A stretch of 64,000 bases of DNA from an uncultured Rhodospirillaceae bacterium (GCA_937927415.1 CALBDS010000044.1:62001-126000); one strand, 5' to 3'; counted from the stretch's first letter, positions 16,577-24,761 are shown. Numbers and translations are program-made. Notes: generated by a model not told the origin, from the letters alone.

Positions 16577-16907
16577 GGAAAAAGCCACAGCGGCGGTGCT
16601 GGAACGGCTCTACGCCACCATCGAGGCGCGCAAGGGGGCCGATCCCGCCAGCAGCTACACCGCCAAGCTGTTCAGCCGTGGCGTGCCCAAGATCGCCCAA
16701 AAGGTGGGTGAGGAAGCGGTGGAAGCGGTGATCGAGGCCATGCGCGGCGATGCCGACGCCCTGGCCAGTGAATCCGCCGACCTGCTCTATCACCTGCTGG
16801 TGCTGTGGGCGGCCACCGGGGTGGAACCGGAAGCCGTCTTCGCCAAGCTGGCCGCACGGGAGGGTACCAGCGGCATCACCGAGAAGAATTCGCGTCCCAA
16901 GGGGTGA
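16569..16907 (+). CDS. hisE: Phosphoribosyl-ATP pyrophosphatase
   Basis: A 112-residue protein of the MazG-like fold: DPASSYTAKLFSRGVPKIAQKVGEEAVEAVIEA with the metal-binding EE-x2-E region, then SESADLLYHLLVLWAATGV. It hydrolyses phosphoribosyl-ATP to phosphoribosyl-AMP, second step of the pathway. The separate hisI cyclohydrolase is not in the window. It overlaps hisF by 8 bases. Confidence 0.96.
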   Translation: MSEEKATAAVLERLYATIEARKGADPASSYTAKLFSRGVPKIAQKVGEEAVEAVIEAMRGDADALASESADLLYHLLVLWAATGVEPEAVFAKLAAREGTSGITEKNSRPKG

Positions 16908-16912
16908 GACAC

Positions 16913-17284
16913 ATGGCCAAGACCTACGATACCGGCAACATCTTCGCCCGCATCCTGCGCGGCGAAATCCCGTGCAAGAAGGTGTACGAGAGCGATTACG
17001 CCCTGGCCTTCCACGACATCAACCCGCAGACGCCCACCCACGTGCTGGTGATCCCCAAGGGTCCGTATGTGGATTGGGACCATTTCAGCGCCGAAGCCTC
17101 GGACGCCGAAATCGCCGGCCTGATCCGTGCGGCGGGCGAGGTGGCGCGTCTGGTGGGGGCGGCCGAGCCGGGATATCGGGTGCTGTCGAACTGCGGTGAG
17201 GCGGCGCATCAGGAAGTGCCGCATCTGCACCTGCACATCTTTGCCGGCCGCGATCTTGGGCGGATGATCGGCAAGGGTGAGTGA
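16913..17284 (+). CDS. HIT-family (histidine triad) nucleotide-binding protein
   Basis: A 123-residue protein starting MAKTYDTGNIFARILRGEIPCKKVYE, with HDINPQTPTHVLVIPKG and the catalytic triad HLHLHIFAG near the C-terminus. HIT proteins of the Hint type hydrolyse nucleoside phosphoramidates or acyl-AMPs. It begins 5 bases after hisE and is the last gene of the operon; a Hint gene in this place is also known in the Azospirillum his cluster. A strong hairpin follows. Confidence 0.94.
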   Translation: MAKTYDTGNIFARILRGEIPCKKVYESDYALAFHDINPQTPTHVLVIPKGPYVDWDHFSAEASDAEIAGLIRAAGEVARLVGAAEPGYRVLSNCGEAAHQEVPHLHLHIFAGRDLGRMIGKGE

Positions 17285-17292
17285 GTAAGAGT

Positions 17293-17317
17293 TGTCGGGG
17301 GCTGCTCGCCCCCGACA
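17293..17317. terminator. Hairpin ending the his operon
   Basis: TGTCGGGGGC (17293-17302) and GCCCCCGACA (17308-17317) form a perfect 10-bp stem with a TGCTC loop, 8 bases after the HIT stop and ahead of the convergent amidohydrolase stop. No U-tract is present. Confidence 0.6.
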
Positions 17318-17361
17318 CCCCATGCCGAGGGCCGGCAGCCCTTGCATCCCATAAATAAAGC

Positions 17362-18243
17362 TCAGTGCGTGCCGTTGGTCTTCAGGCCCAGCAGGCGGGC
17401 GGCGTTTTCTTTCAGGATCAAGGGGCGCACGTCGTCCTTGATGGCCAGCTTGTCGAAATCGGCAATCCAGCGGTCGGGCGTGATGAGCGGGAAGTCCGAA
17501 CCGAACAGCATCTTGTGCTTCAGCAGGCTGTTGGCGTACTGCACCAGGATGGCGGGGAAATACTTGGGCGACCAGCCGGACAGGTCGATGTAGACATTCG
17601 GCTTGTGGGTCGCCACCGCCAGCGCCTCCTCCTGCCAGGGGAAGGAGGGGTGGGCCAGGATGATCGGCATGTCGGGGAAATCCGCCGCCACATCGTCCAG
17701 ATGCATGGGGTTGGAATACTTCAGCCGCAGCCCCGCCCCGCCGGGCATCCCCGCCCCGATCCCGGTCTGGCCGGTGTGGAACAGCGCCGGCAGGCCGTAT
17801 TCCGCGATCACCTCATAGAGCGGATAGGCCATGCGGTCGTTGGGGAAAAAACCCTGCATGGTGGGGTGGAACTTGAAGCCGCGCACCCCGTACTGCTCCA
17901 CCAGCCGCCGCGCCTCGCGCACGCCGACCTTGCCGCGGGCAGGGTCGATGCTGGCGAAGGGAATCATCACGTCGCGGTTCTGGGCCACCAGTTCCGCCAC
18001 CTCGTCATTGGGAACGCGGGGAATGCCGGTGCAGCACTCGGCGTCCACGGGGAAGATGACGCAGGCCATGTTGCGTGAACGGTAGTATTCGGCGATTTCC
18101 GGAATGCCCGGCTGGCCCAGGTCATTCTTGAAATACTTGGCCTTGGCCTCCTCCATCGCCAGCGCCTCTTCCAGCAGCGGGGCGCGGCAGGATTTTTCCG
18201 CGTGGGTGTGAATGTCGATGGCGACCAGAGAGTCGATGTTCAT
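17362..18243 (-). CDS. Amidohydrolase, probable 4-hydroxyphenyl-beta-ketoacyl-CoA hydrolase
   Basis: A 293-residue metal-dependent hydrolase of the amidohydrolase-2 (ACMSD-like) superfamily. The metal motif HTHAEK is near residue 12, followed by VRGFKFHPTMQGFFPND, ILAHPSFPWQEEA and the conserved GSDFPLITPDRW. In Agrobacterium a protein of this family hydrolyses the beta-ketoacyl-CoA intermediate of ferulate and p-coumarate breakdown, releasing vanillate or 4-hydroxybenzoate. The neighbours here (acyl-CoA dehydrogenase, MarR, SDR, feruloyl-CoA synthase, crotonase) supply the other steps, so I infer the same role. It is transcribed behind the acyl-CoA dehydrogenase, from which an inverted-repeat pair separates it. 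The substrate is not proved by sequence. Confidence 0.78.
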   Translation of the reverse strand: MNIDSLVAIDIHTHAEKSCRAPLLEEALAMEEAKAKYFKNDLGQPGIPEIAEYYRSRNMACVIFPVDAECCTGIPRVPNDEVAELVAQNRDVMIPFASIDPARGKVGVREARRLVEQYGVRGFKFHPTMQGFFPNDRMAYPLYEVIAEYGLPALFHTGQTGIGAGMPGGAGLRLKYSNPMHLDDVAADFPDMPIILAHPSFPWQEEALAVATHKPNVYIDLSGWSPKYFPAILVQYANSLLKHKMLFGSDFPLITPDRWIADFDKLAIKDDVRPLILKENAARLLGLKTNGTH

Positions 18244-18321
18244 GATGTTTCGTCCGTGATCAATGTCGAAAGAAGTCAGGCCCGGCCCGTTCGGATCACC
18301 ACACGGGAAAACCGCCCCTTT

Positions 18322-18441
18322 CCGTCATTCCCGCGAAGGCGGGAATCCAGGCGTAGAGCCGCGTTCAGCGGCGACATGACTCCCCCCCAAGATTTTGCCT
18401 TGGAGACACCTTCTGGATTCCCGCCTTCGCGGGAATGACGG
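18322..18441. repeat. Perfect 29-bp inverted-repeat pair (REP-like intergenic element)
   Basis: Two 29-base copies in opposite orientation, 18322-18350 and 18413-18441, separated by 62 bases. The core is ATTCCCGC-GAAGGC-GGGAAT, itself a small hairpin, and the ends read CCGTC and ATCCAG. This is the widespread proteobacterial REP-type intergenic repeat arranged as a BIME/REPIN-like pair. It lies between the acyl-CoA dehydrogenase and amidohydrolase genes and may affect mRNA stability or readthrough. Confidence 0.88.
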
Positions 18442-18476
18442 CTTTTTGGGAAAGGAACGGTTCTCCTGCACGGCTT

Positions 18477-20222
18477 TTATCCCGCAAGAACCGCCAGCGC
18501 CTCGCCCACGAAACCACCTCCGGCCATGACGGTGCGGGCCAGGCCGGGAGCGGCGGGGGCGATGTTGGCGGCGTAGAAGCGGGCAAGCACGATGCGGCGC
18601 TCCAGATCGGGGCTGGTGTCCCCCGCCTGCTGGCGGGTGCGGGTGGCGACGGCCCCCTTGGCAAGCAAAGCCCCCCCGGCGGTCAGCCCGAACAGCTGCA
18701 GATAGGGGGTGGCCCCGGCCAGCGCCTGTTCCGGCGTGCGGCCCGCGGCCAGCAGCCAGCCGGTCGCCTGTTCCAGCGCGTCCAGCGCGGCGGTGAGGTC
18801 CGCGGCGGAATCACCCAGCACCGCTGCGGCTTCCACCGCAATGGCCTTCCACTCGGCCAGCAGGGCGGAGACCAGGGCGCCGCCCTGGCGCGGCAGCTTG
18901 CGGGTCACGAGGTCGATGGCCTGGATGCCGTTGGTGCCCTCGTAGATCGCGGTCACGCGCACGTCGCGCAGGTGCTGCGCCGCCCCGGTTTCCTCCACCA
19001 CCCCCATGCCGCCGTGGATCTGGATGCCCAGATCGGCCACCGCGATGCCGGTGTCGGCGCAGAACGCCTTCACGACCGGGGTCAGCAACCCGGCCAGCGC
19101 CTCCGCCTCCTCATCATGGCCGCGTTCGGCGCGGTCGATGGCAGCGGCGGTGACATAGGCGACAGCGCGCGCCGCCGCGGTCCGGGACGCCATCGACAGC
19201 AGCATCCGCTGCACGTCGGGGTGTTCGACGATCGGGCACGGTCCTGCCCCGTTCAGAGATCGCCCCTGCTTGCGCTCGCGGGCGTAGGCCAGGGCCTGCT
19301 GGGTGGCGCGTTCGGCGATGGCGACACCCTGCAGCCCCGTCGCCAGACGGGCGCGGTTCATCATGGTGAACATGCAGGCAAGGCCGCGGTTCTCCTCCCC
19401 CACCAGCCAGCCGACGGCACCGCCGGCATCGCCGAAGGCCATGGTGCAGGTGGGGCTGGCGTGCAGGCCCAGCTTGTGTTCGATCCCAGCGCACCGCAGA
19501 TCGTTGGCGGTGCCGTCGGGCAGGATCTTCGGAGCCAGAAACAGGGAAATCCCCTTGGTTCCCGCCGGGGCGTCGGGCAGGCGAGCCAGAACCAGATGGA
19601 CGATGTTGTCCGTCAGATCGTGTTCGCCGTAGGTGATGAAAATCTTCTGCCCGGTGATGCGATAGGTGCCGTCACCCGCCGGCACCGCGCGGGTGCGCAG
19701 CAGCGCCAGATCGGATCCCGCCTGCGGTTCGGTCAGGTTCATGGTGGCGGTCCATTCACCCGACACCAGCTTCGGCAGATAAGCGGCGCGCAGGGCATCG
19801 CTGCCATGGGCCAGCAGCACATCGACGGCCCCCTGCGTCAGCACCGGCCCCAGACCGAAAGCCATGCAGGCGGCGGTGTGCATGTCCATCACCGCGGTGT
19901 TGAGCATCACCGGCAGCCCCGCCCCGCCCCAGGCATCGGGCGCGGCCACCCCGTTCCATCCCCCTTCGCGCCACTGGGTATAGGCGGCGGGGAAACCCGG
20001 CGGGGTGGTCACCACGCCGTCGGTCCAGCGCACGCCGGTGCGGTCGCCGGGGGTGTTGAGCGGGGCCAGCACCCCTTCGGCAACGGCGCCGGCCTGATCC
20101 AGCAGGGCGGTGACCAGATCCTGGTCCAGACCCTCGAACAGCCCGTCGGCGATGATGCCGTCCAGTCCGGCGATGTCGGTCAGGGTGGCGATGATGTCGC
20201 GTGTGGGTGCGGTGAAGCTCAT
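18477..20222 (-). CDS. Acyl-CoA dehydrogenase (DmdC-like long form)
   Basis: A 581-residue FAD enzyme, longer than the usual 380-400 because of a C-terminal helical extension (residues about 445-581). Family motifs are MNLTEPQAGSDLALLRT, GQKIFITYGEHD, the substrate/FAD region QIHGGMGVVEETG and the catalytic base Glu428 in YEGTNGIQAIDL. It oxidises an acyl-CoA to the enoyl-CoA. In this cluster a likely substrate is a phenylpropanoyl-CoA such as dihydroferuloyl-CoA, feeding saturated side chains into the same route; that is inference. It is divergent from the MarR gene with a palindromic operator 35 bases upstream. Confidence 0.88.
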   Translation of the reverse strand: MSFTAPTRDIIATLTDIAGLDGIIADGLFEGLDQDLVTALLDQAGAVAEGVLAPLNTPGDRTGVRWTDGVVTTPPGFPAAYTQWREGGWNGVAAPDAWGGAGLPVMLNTAVMDMHTAACMAFGLGPVLTQGAVDVLLAHGSDALRAAYLPKLVSGEWTATMNLTEPQAGSDLALLRTRAVPAGDGTYRITGQKIFITYGEHDLTDNIVHLVLARLPDAPAGTKGISLFLAPKILPDGTANDLRCAGIEHKLGLHASPTCTMAFGDAGGAVGWLVGEENRGLACMFTMMNRARLATGLQGVAIAERATQQALAYARERKQGRSLNGAGPCPIVEHPDVQRMLLSMASRTAAARAVAYVTAAAIDRAERGHDEEAEALAGLLTPVVKAFCADTGIAVADLGIQIHGGMGVVEETGAAQHLRDVRVTAIYEGTNGIQAIDLVTRKLPRQGGALVSALLAEWKAIAVEAAAVLGDSAADLTAALDALEQATGWLLAAGRTPEQALAGATPYLQLFGLTAGGALLAKGAVATRTRQQAGDTSPDLERRIVLARFYAANIAPAAPGLARTVMAGGGFVGEALAVLAG

Positions 20223-20256
20223 GCCGCGTCTCCTCCCTTTTGTGCTTTGCTATTAT

Positions 20257-20273
20257 TGTGATGAAACATAACA
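20257..20273. promoter_or_regulatory. MarR-type operator, site 1 (acyl-CoA dehydrogenase / marR)
   Basis: Reads TGTGAT-GAAAC-ATAACA, one base away from the perfect TGTTAT-N5-ATAACA seen at 24676 and 30499. The dyad extends outward to ATTGT and ACAAT. It lies in the divergent promoter region between the acyl-CoA dehydrogenase and the MarR regulator, consistent with autoregulation. Confidence 0.72.
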
Positions 20274-20363
20274 ATGATGAATGTGTCAAATCCGCTGTGC
20301 AGAGGCGGGAAACTTGCTATGTTCCTTACAACCGATCCTTCCCGTTGCCTGCAGACCCTCATC

Positions 20364-20960
20364 ATGACCGACACCATCGCCAAACCACCGCGGACCCGCC
20401 GCCCAAAGGCGCCCCCGGCCCCGCCGCCCGGTGACGAGACGCCGGTGGACGCGGCTGAAACGGTGGATATGGGGCTGCTGGGGGAATCCATCGGCTTCCT
20501 CTTGAAACGGGTGCAGATGGCGGTGTTCACCGATTTCATCCGCACTTTTTCCCCCGCCGACATCCGCCCGGCGCAGTTCTCGGTGCTCATCATCGTCGCC
20601 CGCAACCCCGGCCTGAAGCAGTCGCAGGTCAGTGCCGCACTCAGCATCAAGCGGACCAATTTCGTCCCGCTTCTGGATTCGCTGGAGGCGCGCGGGCTGG
20701 TCAAGCGCAAGCTGGCCGCCACCGACCGCCGGTCCCACGCCCTGCACCTGACGGCCAAGGGCACGGCACTGGTGGGCGAACTGACCGCCCTGTGGCACGA
20801 GCACGAGGGCCGCATCCGCACGCTTCTGGGCGGTGACGATGCGCATGCCCATCTGTGCGGCCTGCTGAACCGCCTGACGGACATGGGCGGCCCGGTTGAC
20901 GACGACGCCGACACCGACGCCCCCCCTCCCCCGAAACCCCGCCGCCGGAAACCGGAGTAA
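20364..20960 (+). CDS. MarR-family regulator of hydroxycinnamate catabolism (HcaR/CouR-like)
   Basis: About 198 residues. The winged helix spans FSPADIRPAQFSVLIIVARNPGLKQSQVSAALSIKRTNFVPLLDSLEARGLVKRKLAATDRRSHALHLTAKG, the standard MarR DNA-binding fold. The N-terminus is Pro-rich and the C-terminus ends in PPPPKPRRRKPE. Members of the family repress hydroxycinnamate genes and are released by the acyl-CoA thioester, so feruloyl- or coumaroyl-CoA is the probable inducer (inference from family and context). The ATG at 20364 is preferred: the earliest ATG (20274) directly abuts the operator. An ATG at 20319, with GAGG upstream, is possible. Convergent with the SDR gene. Confidence 0.85.
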   Translation: MTDTIAKPPRTRRPKAPPAPPPGDETPVDAAETVDMGLLGESIGFLLKRVQMAVFTDFIRTFSPADIRPAQFSVLIIVARNPGLKQSQVSAALSIKRTNFVPLLDSLEARGLVKRKLAATDRRSHALHLTAKGTALVGELTALWHEHEGRIRTLLGGDDAHAHLCGLLNRLTDMGGPVDDDADTDAPPPPKPRRRKPE

Positions 20961-21039
20961 AAAAGACGGGATCCAAGGGCCATCCGGCCCTTGGCCGGGA
21001 AGCGCGAAGGGCGGGCCGCCCTTCGCTCCCCCTCCTTTG

Positions 21040-21801
21040 TCAACGGGGAGGCAACCGCAAGGCTCCATCCAGCCGGATCACCTCCCCGTTCAACGCCGGA
21101 TTCCGCACGCAAGAGAGCGCCAGATCGGCGTATTCCTCCGGCTTACCCAACCGCTTGGGGAACGGGATCGACGCCCCCAGGCTGGCCTGCACCTCGGCCG
21201 GCAGCGTGTGCATCATGGGGGTAAGGAACAGCCCCGGCGCGATGGTCATGACGCGGATGCCGAACTGCGCCAGTTCACGGGCCGCCGGCAGGGTCAAGGC
21301 TGCGATGCCGCCCTTGGACGCGGCATAGGCCGCCTGCCCCACCTGCCCCTCATAGGCGGCGACGGAGGCGGTGGAGACGATCACCCCCCGCTCGCCATCC
21401 TCCAGCGGCTCCAGGGTCGCCATGTCCGCCGCAGCCAGCCGCAGCATGTTGAAGCTGCCCAGCAGGTTGACCCGCAGCACGCGGTCGAACTCCTCCAGCG
21501 GCTGGGGGCCGTCGCGGCCCAGGATGCGCTTGGCGGTGCCGATCCCGGCGCAGTTGACCAGCACGCGGGCGGCCCCATGGGCCTCCCGCGCGGTGGCGAT
21601 GGCGGCGGATGCCCCCGGCCCGTCCGACACGTCACAGCGCACGGCGATGCCGCCGATTTCATGGGCGACGGCGGATGCCACGTCGGGGTTGATGTCGAAC
21701 ACGGCGACTTTGGCCCCGGCGGCGGCCAGCGCGCGGGCGGTGGCCGCCCCCAGCCCCGATCCGCCGCCGGTGACGATGGCAGCCTGTCCCTGGATATCCA
21801 T
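21040..21801 (-). CDS. SDR-family 3-hydroxyacyl-CoA dehydrogenase
   Basis: A 253-residue short-chain dehydrogenase: TGGGSGLGAATARAL cofactor loop, NCAGIG, active-site Ser and YAASKGG, and the C-terminal VRNPALNGEVIRLDGALRLPPR. The sequence resembles HSD10-type 3-hydroxyacyl-CoA dehydrogenases. In the hydroxycinnamate deacetylation route this enzyme oxidises the 3-hydroxy-3-arylpropanoyl-CoA to the beta-keto thioester; the gene order supports that. The start at 21801 has GAAGGAAG about 9 bases upstream. It is the last gene of the ech-fcs-SDR operon. Confidence 0.88.
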   Translation of the reverse strand: MDIQGQAAIVTGGGSGLGAATARALAAAGAKVAVFDINPDVASAVAHEIGGIAVRCDVSDGPGASAAIATAREAHGAARVLVNCAGIGTAKRILGRDGPQPLEEFDRVLRVNLLGSFNMLRLAAADMATLEPLEDGERGVIVSTASVAAYEGQVGQAAYAASKGGIAALTLPAARELAQFGIRVMTIAPGLFLTPMMHTLPAEVQASLGASIPFPKRLGKPEEYADLALSCVRNPALNGEVIRLDGALRLPPR

Positions 21802-21827
21802 GATGTGAACTTCCTTCTTCACGATCA

Positions 21828-21850
21828 CCCTCTCCCGCCCCGGGAGAGGG
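21828..21850. other. Intercistronic hairpin between fcs and the SDR gene
   Basis: CCCTCTCCCG (21828-21837) and CGGGAGAGGG (21841-21850) form a perfect 10-bp stem with a 3-base loop, 4 bases beyond the fcs stop and 26 bases before the SDR start. It could lower expression of the SDR gene or stabilise the upstream mRNA. The CCCTCTCCC core recurs in the intergenic mosaic at 34635-34807. Confidence 0.65.
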
Positions 21851-21854
21851 CTTA

Positions 21855-23729
21855 TCAGGCGGTGGCGCGTTCGCGGCGGGCGGGGACGGCGGCGACCAGC
21901 ACGTCCGGCCCCGGCCGGTCGGCGTAGAGGGCCTCGATCAGGGCGGTGCGGCGGGCCAGCATGATCTTCTGGTTCAGCGAGCCTTTGTCCGTGATCTCCC
22001 CGGCGTCGAGCGAGGGGCGGTCATCCATGACGATGGCGCGGGCGATGCGGTTGGAACTGCCCGTCCCCTTGGCGGCGAAGCTGTCGAGGAATTCCTGAAA
22101 ACGGGCGCGCACGGCCGGGTGGCGCACCACCTCGGCGTCGGCCAAGCCGCGGGCGAAGTCGGGGCAGTAATCGCGGCAAGCGGCCATGTCGGGCAGGATC
22201 AGCATGGCCACGTCGTCGCGGTCGTGGCCGGTGATGACCACATCGCTGACCAACGGAGCGAAGTGCCGCTGGACCTCGGCGCGCAGCGTGCTGACGCTGA
22301 CCCAGGTGCCGGTGGCGAGCTTGAAATCCTCCGAAATGCGCCCGTCGAAGAGGAAGCCCATGTCGGGATCGGCGGGATCGACGAAGCGCAGGGCATCGCC
22401 CATGCGGTAATACCCCTCCTCGTCAAACGCCTTGGCGGTCAGGTCGTCCTGGCGCCAATAGCCCGGCGTGACGTTGGGGCCGCGCAGGCGGAATTCCAGC
22501 TTATCGGCGACGGGCACCAGCTTCACCGTCACCCCCGGCGCCGGCACCCCGACCACGCCCGGCCGGTCCACCGCGCGGTTGCAGATCATGGCCGAGGGGG
22601 CGGTTTCGGTGGACCCGAGGCTGGTGACGAACACCACCTTTTCCCCGCAGGTCTCGATCGCCATCTCCTCCAGGCTTTCCCAGATGTGCGGCGCCAGCCC
22701 GGCCCCGGCGTAGAACAGCGCCTTCAGCCGGCTGAAGAAGGTGCGGCGCAGGTCGGCGTCGGCGCGCAGGTGGGGGACCAGCGCCTCGTACCCCTTGGGC
22801 ACGTTGAAATAGACGGTGGGGGCGATGTCGCGCAGATTGACGACGGTGGGCCGGATGGCATCACCCACCGGCTTGCCGTCGTCGATGTAATACGAGCCGC
22901 CGTTGTAGAGCGCGATGTTGAAATTCTGGTTGCCGCCGAAGGTGTGGTTCCACGGCAGCCAGTCCACCAGCACCGGCGTCTCGTCGGCCAGGAAGGCGTA
23001 GATCTGCCGCAGCATTTCCTGATTGCAGCACAGCATGCGCTGGGTGTTGATAACCCCCTTGGGCATGCCGGTGGACCCGGACGTGAACAGCAGCTTGGCC
23101 ACCGTGTCCGGCCCGACCGCATCGTGGGCGGCATCCACCGCCGCGGTCGGCTCGGCGGCTTCCAGAGCGGCGAAGGGGGTGACGGCCAGACCGTCGGGGA
23201 TGCCGGTGGTGGTGACGATCTCCACCCCGGCCGGCACCGCGGCGCGCAACGCCCGCTCGAAACGCACGCCGTCGGCGGCGAACACCAGCCCCGGCGTCAC
23301 CAGCCCCAGCACATGGCGCAGCTTGGCGTAATCGGAACTGACCAGGGAATAGGCGGTGGACACCGGCGCATAGGGGATGCCGGCGTACTGCGCCGCCAGC
23401 CCCAGCAGGGCGTGTTCGATGTCGTTGCCCGACAGGATGGCGATGCCGCGGTCGGGCGACAGACCGCGGTCGATCAGCGCCTGGGCAATCCGGCGCACCT
23501 GCGCCAACGTGTCGGCGTAGGTCAGTTCGCGCCACCCGCCGTCCGCGGTGCGCTGGGCCAGGAACAGATGATCGGGGCGTTCGCGCGCCCAGCGTTCCAG
23601 GCACAGGGTGATCTTGTCGGGGTGGGGCACCAGCTCCATGGCGGAGCGGACCAGCAGAGTGCCGTCGGCCCGGCGGTCCACGGACACCGCCGTGGCGCCG
23701 AGGCGCGCGGGGCGCATCGGATGCGTCAT
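21855..23729 (-). CDS. fcs: Feruloyl-CoA synthase
   Basis: A 624-residue AMP-forming acyl-CoA synthetase. The ATP-binding P-loop is LLFTSGSTGMPKGV (residues 213-226), followed by WLPWNHTFGGNQNFN, the A5-type motif SLGSTETAPSA, YYRMGDALRFVDP and the C-terminal lysine region GEITDKGSLNQKIMLARR. The long form with WNHTFGGN and YYIDDGKP is typical of feruloyl-CoA synthases, which activate ferulate, p-coumarate and caffeate to CoA thioesters. The gene lies between the crotonase and the SDR in one operon. Chain length and motifs appear intact. Confidence 0.92.
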   Translation of the reverse strand: MTHPMRPARLGATAVSVDRRADGTLLVRSAMELVPHPDKITLCLERWARERPDHLFLAQRTADGGWRELTYADTLAQVRRIAQALIDRGLSPDRGIAILSGNDIEHALLGLAAQYAGIPYAPVSTAYSLVSSDYAKLRHVLGLVTPGLVFAADGVRFERALRAAVPAGVEIVTTTGIPDGLAVTPFAALEAAEPTAAVDAAHDAVGPDTVAKLLFTSGSTGMPKGVINTQRMLCCNQEMLRQIYAFLADETPVLVDWLPWNHTFGGNQNFNIALYNGGSYYIDDGKPVGDAIRPTVVNLRDIAPTVYFNVPKGYEALVPHLRADADLRRTFFSRLKALFYAGAGLAPHIWESLEEMAIETCGEKVVFVTSLGSTETAPSAMICNRAVDRPGVVGVPAPGVTVKLVPVADKLEFRLRGPNVTPGYWRQDDLTAKAFDEEGYYRMGDALRFVDPADPDMGFLFDGRISEDFKLATGTWVSVSTLRAEVQRHFAPLVSDVVITGHDRDDVAMLILPDMAACRDYCPDFARGLADAEVVRHPAVRARFQEFLDSFAAKGTGSSNRIARAIVMDDRPSLDAGEITDKGSLNQKIMLARRTALIEALYADRPGPDVLVAAVPARRERATA

Positions 23730-23842
23730 GGTAAGCGTTCCTCCCGAGAACGCGCCGGGCGGGATGTTGCGGTCCCGCTTTCCGGCTTTTGCGTGGTGGT
23801 GTCAGGGCACGGCGGGGGCGTCGTTGCGCCCGGCCCGCGGCC

Positions 23843-24646
23843 TTAGAATTCGGTCACCTTCTTGGCCCGCTTCTCCAGGAAGGCACGCAGCCGCTGCTTG
23901 GCGTCGTCGCTGCCCTGGGCCACGGCGGCCATCAGCGATTCCATCATGAAGCCCTGGCGGGGATCGGCCTCGGCGATGCGCGGCAGGGCGTGGATGACGG
24001 CGAAGTTGGTGATGGGGGCGTTGGCGGCGATGCGCCCGGCCAGTTCCAGCGCCTTGGGCAATCCCTCGCCCGGCTCCACCAGATACTGCGACAGCCCCAG
24101 CGCGTAGCCGCTTTCGGCGTCATGCACCCGGCCGGTCAGCATCATGTCGGCCATCCGCGCCGCCCCGATCAGCCGCGGCACCCGCACCGACGCACCACCA
24201 CCGACGAAGATCCCCCGCTGCCCTTCCGGCAGGGCGTAATAGGCGGTGCGCTCGGCCACCCGGATATGGGTGGCGCAGGCCAGTTCCAGCCCGCCGCCGA
24301 CCACCGCACCCTTCAGCACCGACACCACCGGCACCCGGCCGAATTCGATCTTCTCGAACGCGCGGTGCCACATCATGGAGTGGGCAACCCCCTCCACCGT
24401 CGAGCGTTCGGTGATCTCCGACAGGTCCAGCCCGGCGGAGAAATTGTCCCCGTCCGCCGCGATCACCACCGCGCGGGCTTCCGGCGGCAGGGCGGCGAAG
24501 AACGTCTCGATCCCCAGAATGGTTTCATCGTTGAGCGCGTTGCGCTTTTCCGGCCGCGTCAGCCACAGGACCGCCACATCGCCCCGCAGTTCCGCCCGCA
24601 GGGAAGCCGGCAGCACCGCTTCCATCATCCGTTCACCGGCAGTCAT
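23843..24646 (-). CDS. Crotonase-family hydroxycinnamoyl-CoA hydratase
   Basis: A 267-residue enoyl-CoA hydratase-family enzyme: RPEKRNALNDETILGIETFF, oxyanion-hole loop NFSAGLDLSEI, and the second oxyanion and catalytic region LKGAVVGGGLELACATHIRVAE, then GQRGIFVGGGASVRVPRLIG. It should hydrate feruloyl- or coumaroyl-CoA. Whether it also performs the retro-aldol cleavage to vanillin (HCHL type) cannot be read directly, but the SDR and amidohydrolase beside it favour hydration only. First gene of its operon; a perfect operator palindrome lies 30 bases upstream. Confidence 0.87.
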   Translation of the reverse strand: MTAGERMMEAVLPASLRAELRGDVAVLWLTRPEKRNALNDETILGIETFFAALPPEARAVVIAADGDNFSAGLDLSEITERSTVEGVAHSMMWHRAFEKIEFGRVPVVSVLKGAVVGGGLELACATHIRVAERTAYYALPEGQRGIFVGGGASVRVPRLIGAARMADMMLTGRVHDAESGYALGLSQYLVEPGEGLPKALELAGRIAANAPITNFAVIHALPRIAEADPRQGFMMESLMAAVAQGSDDAKQRLRAFLEKRAKKVTEF

Positions 24647-24675
24647 GGTTCGACCTCACATTTATCAAGCATCAT

Positions 24676-24692
24676 TGTTATGAATTATAACA
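24676..24692. promoter_or_regulatory. MarR-type operator, site 2 (crotonase-fcs-SDR operon)
   Basis: TGTTAT-GAATT-ATAACA, a perfect 6-bp inverted repeat with a 5-base spacer, 30 bases upstream of the crotonase start in an AT-rich patch. The same half-sites and spacing occur at 20257 and 30499. Confidence 0.78.
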
Positions 24693-24761
24693 TTTGAGGG
24701 CGGGCAGGGCAACGCGGTCTTGGCGTTGTTCCACAAGGTTTTTTCCGCCCTGCCCCGCCTC

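Noticed and set aside
17362..18243. Amidohydrolase as the missing ligJ (4-oxalomesaconate hydratase)
   Set aside because: It is 293 residues (LigJ is about 340), its motifs fit the beta-ketoacyl-CoA hydrolase group better, and it sits in the hydroxycinnamate block, 17 kb from the lig genes.
18322..18441. CRISPR repeat pair
   Set aside because: Only two copies, in opposite orientation, with one 62-base interval and no cas genes nearby; the sequence is a REP-type element.
18435..20261. A 608-codon open frame on the plus strand, opposite the acyl-CoA dehydrogenase
   Set aside because: Its product is rich in His, Gln, Gly and Arg with no fold pattern, as expected from antisense of a GC-rich gene; the minus strand encodes a full-length enzyme with catalytic residues. 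The same holds for the other long antisense frames, for example 22119-23846, 26476-28383 and 40415-42394.
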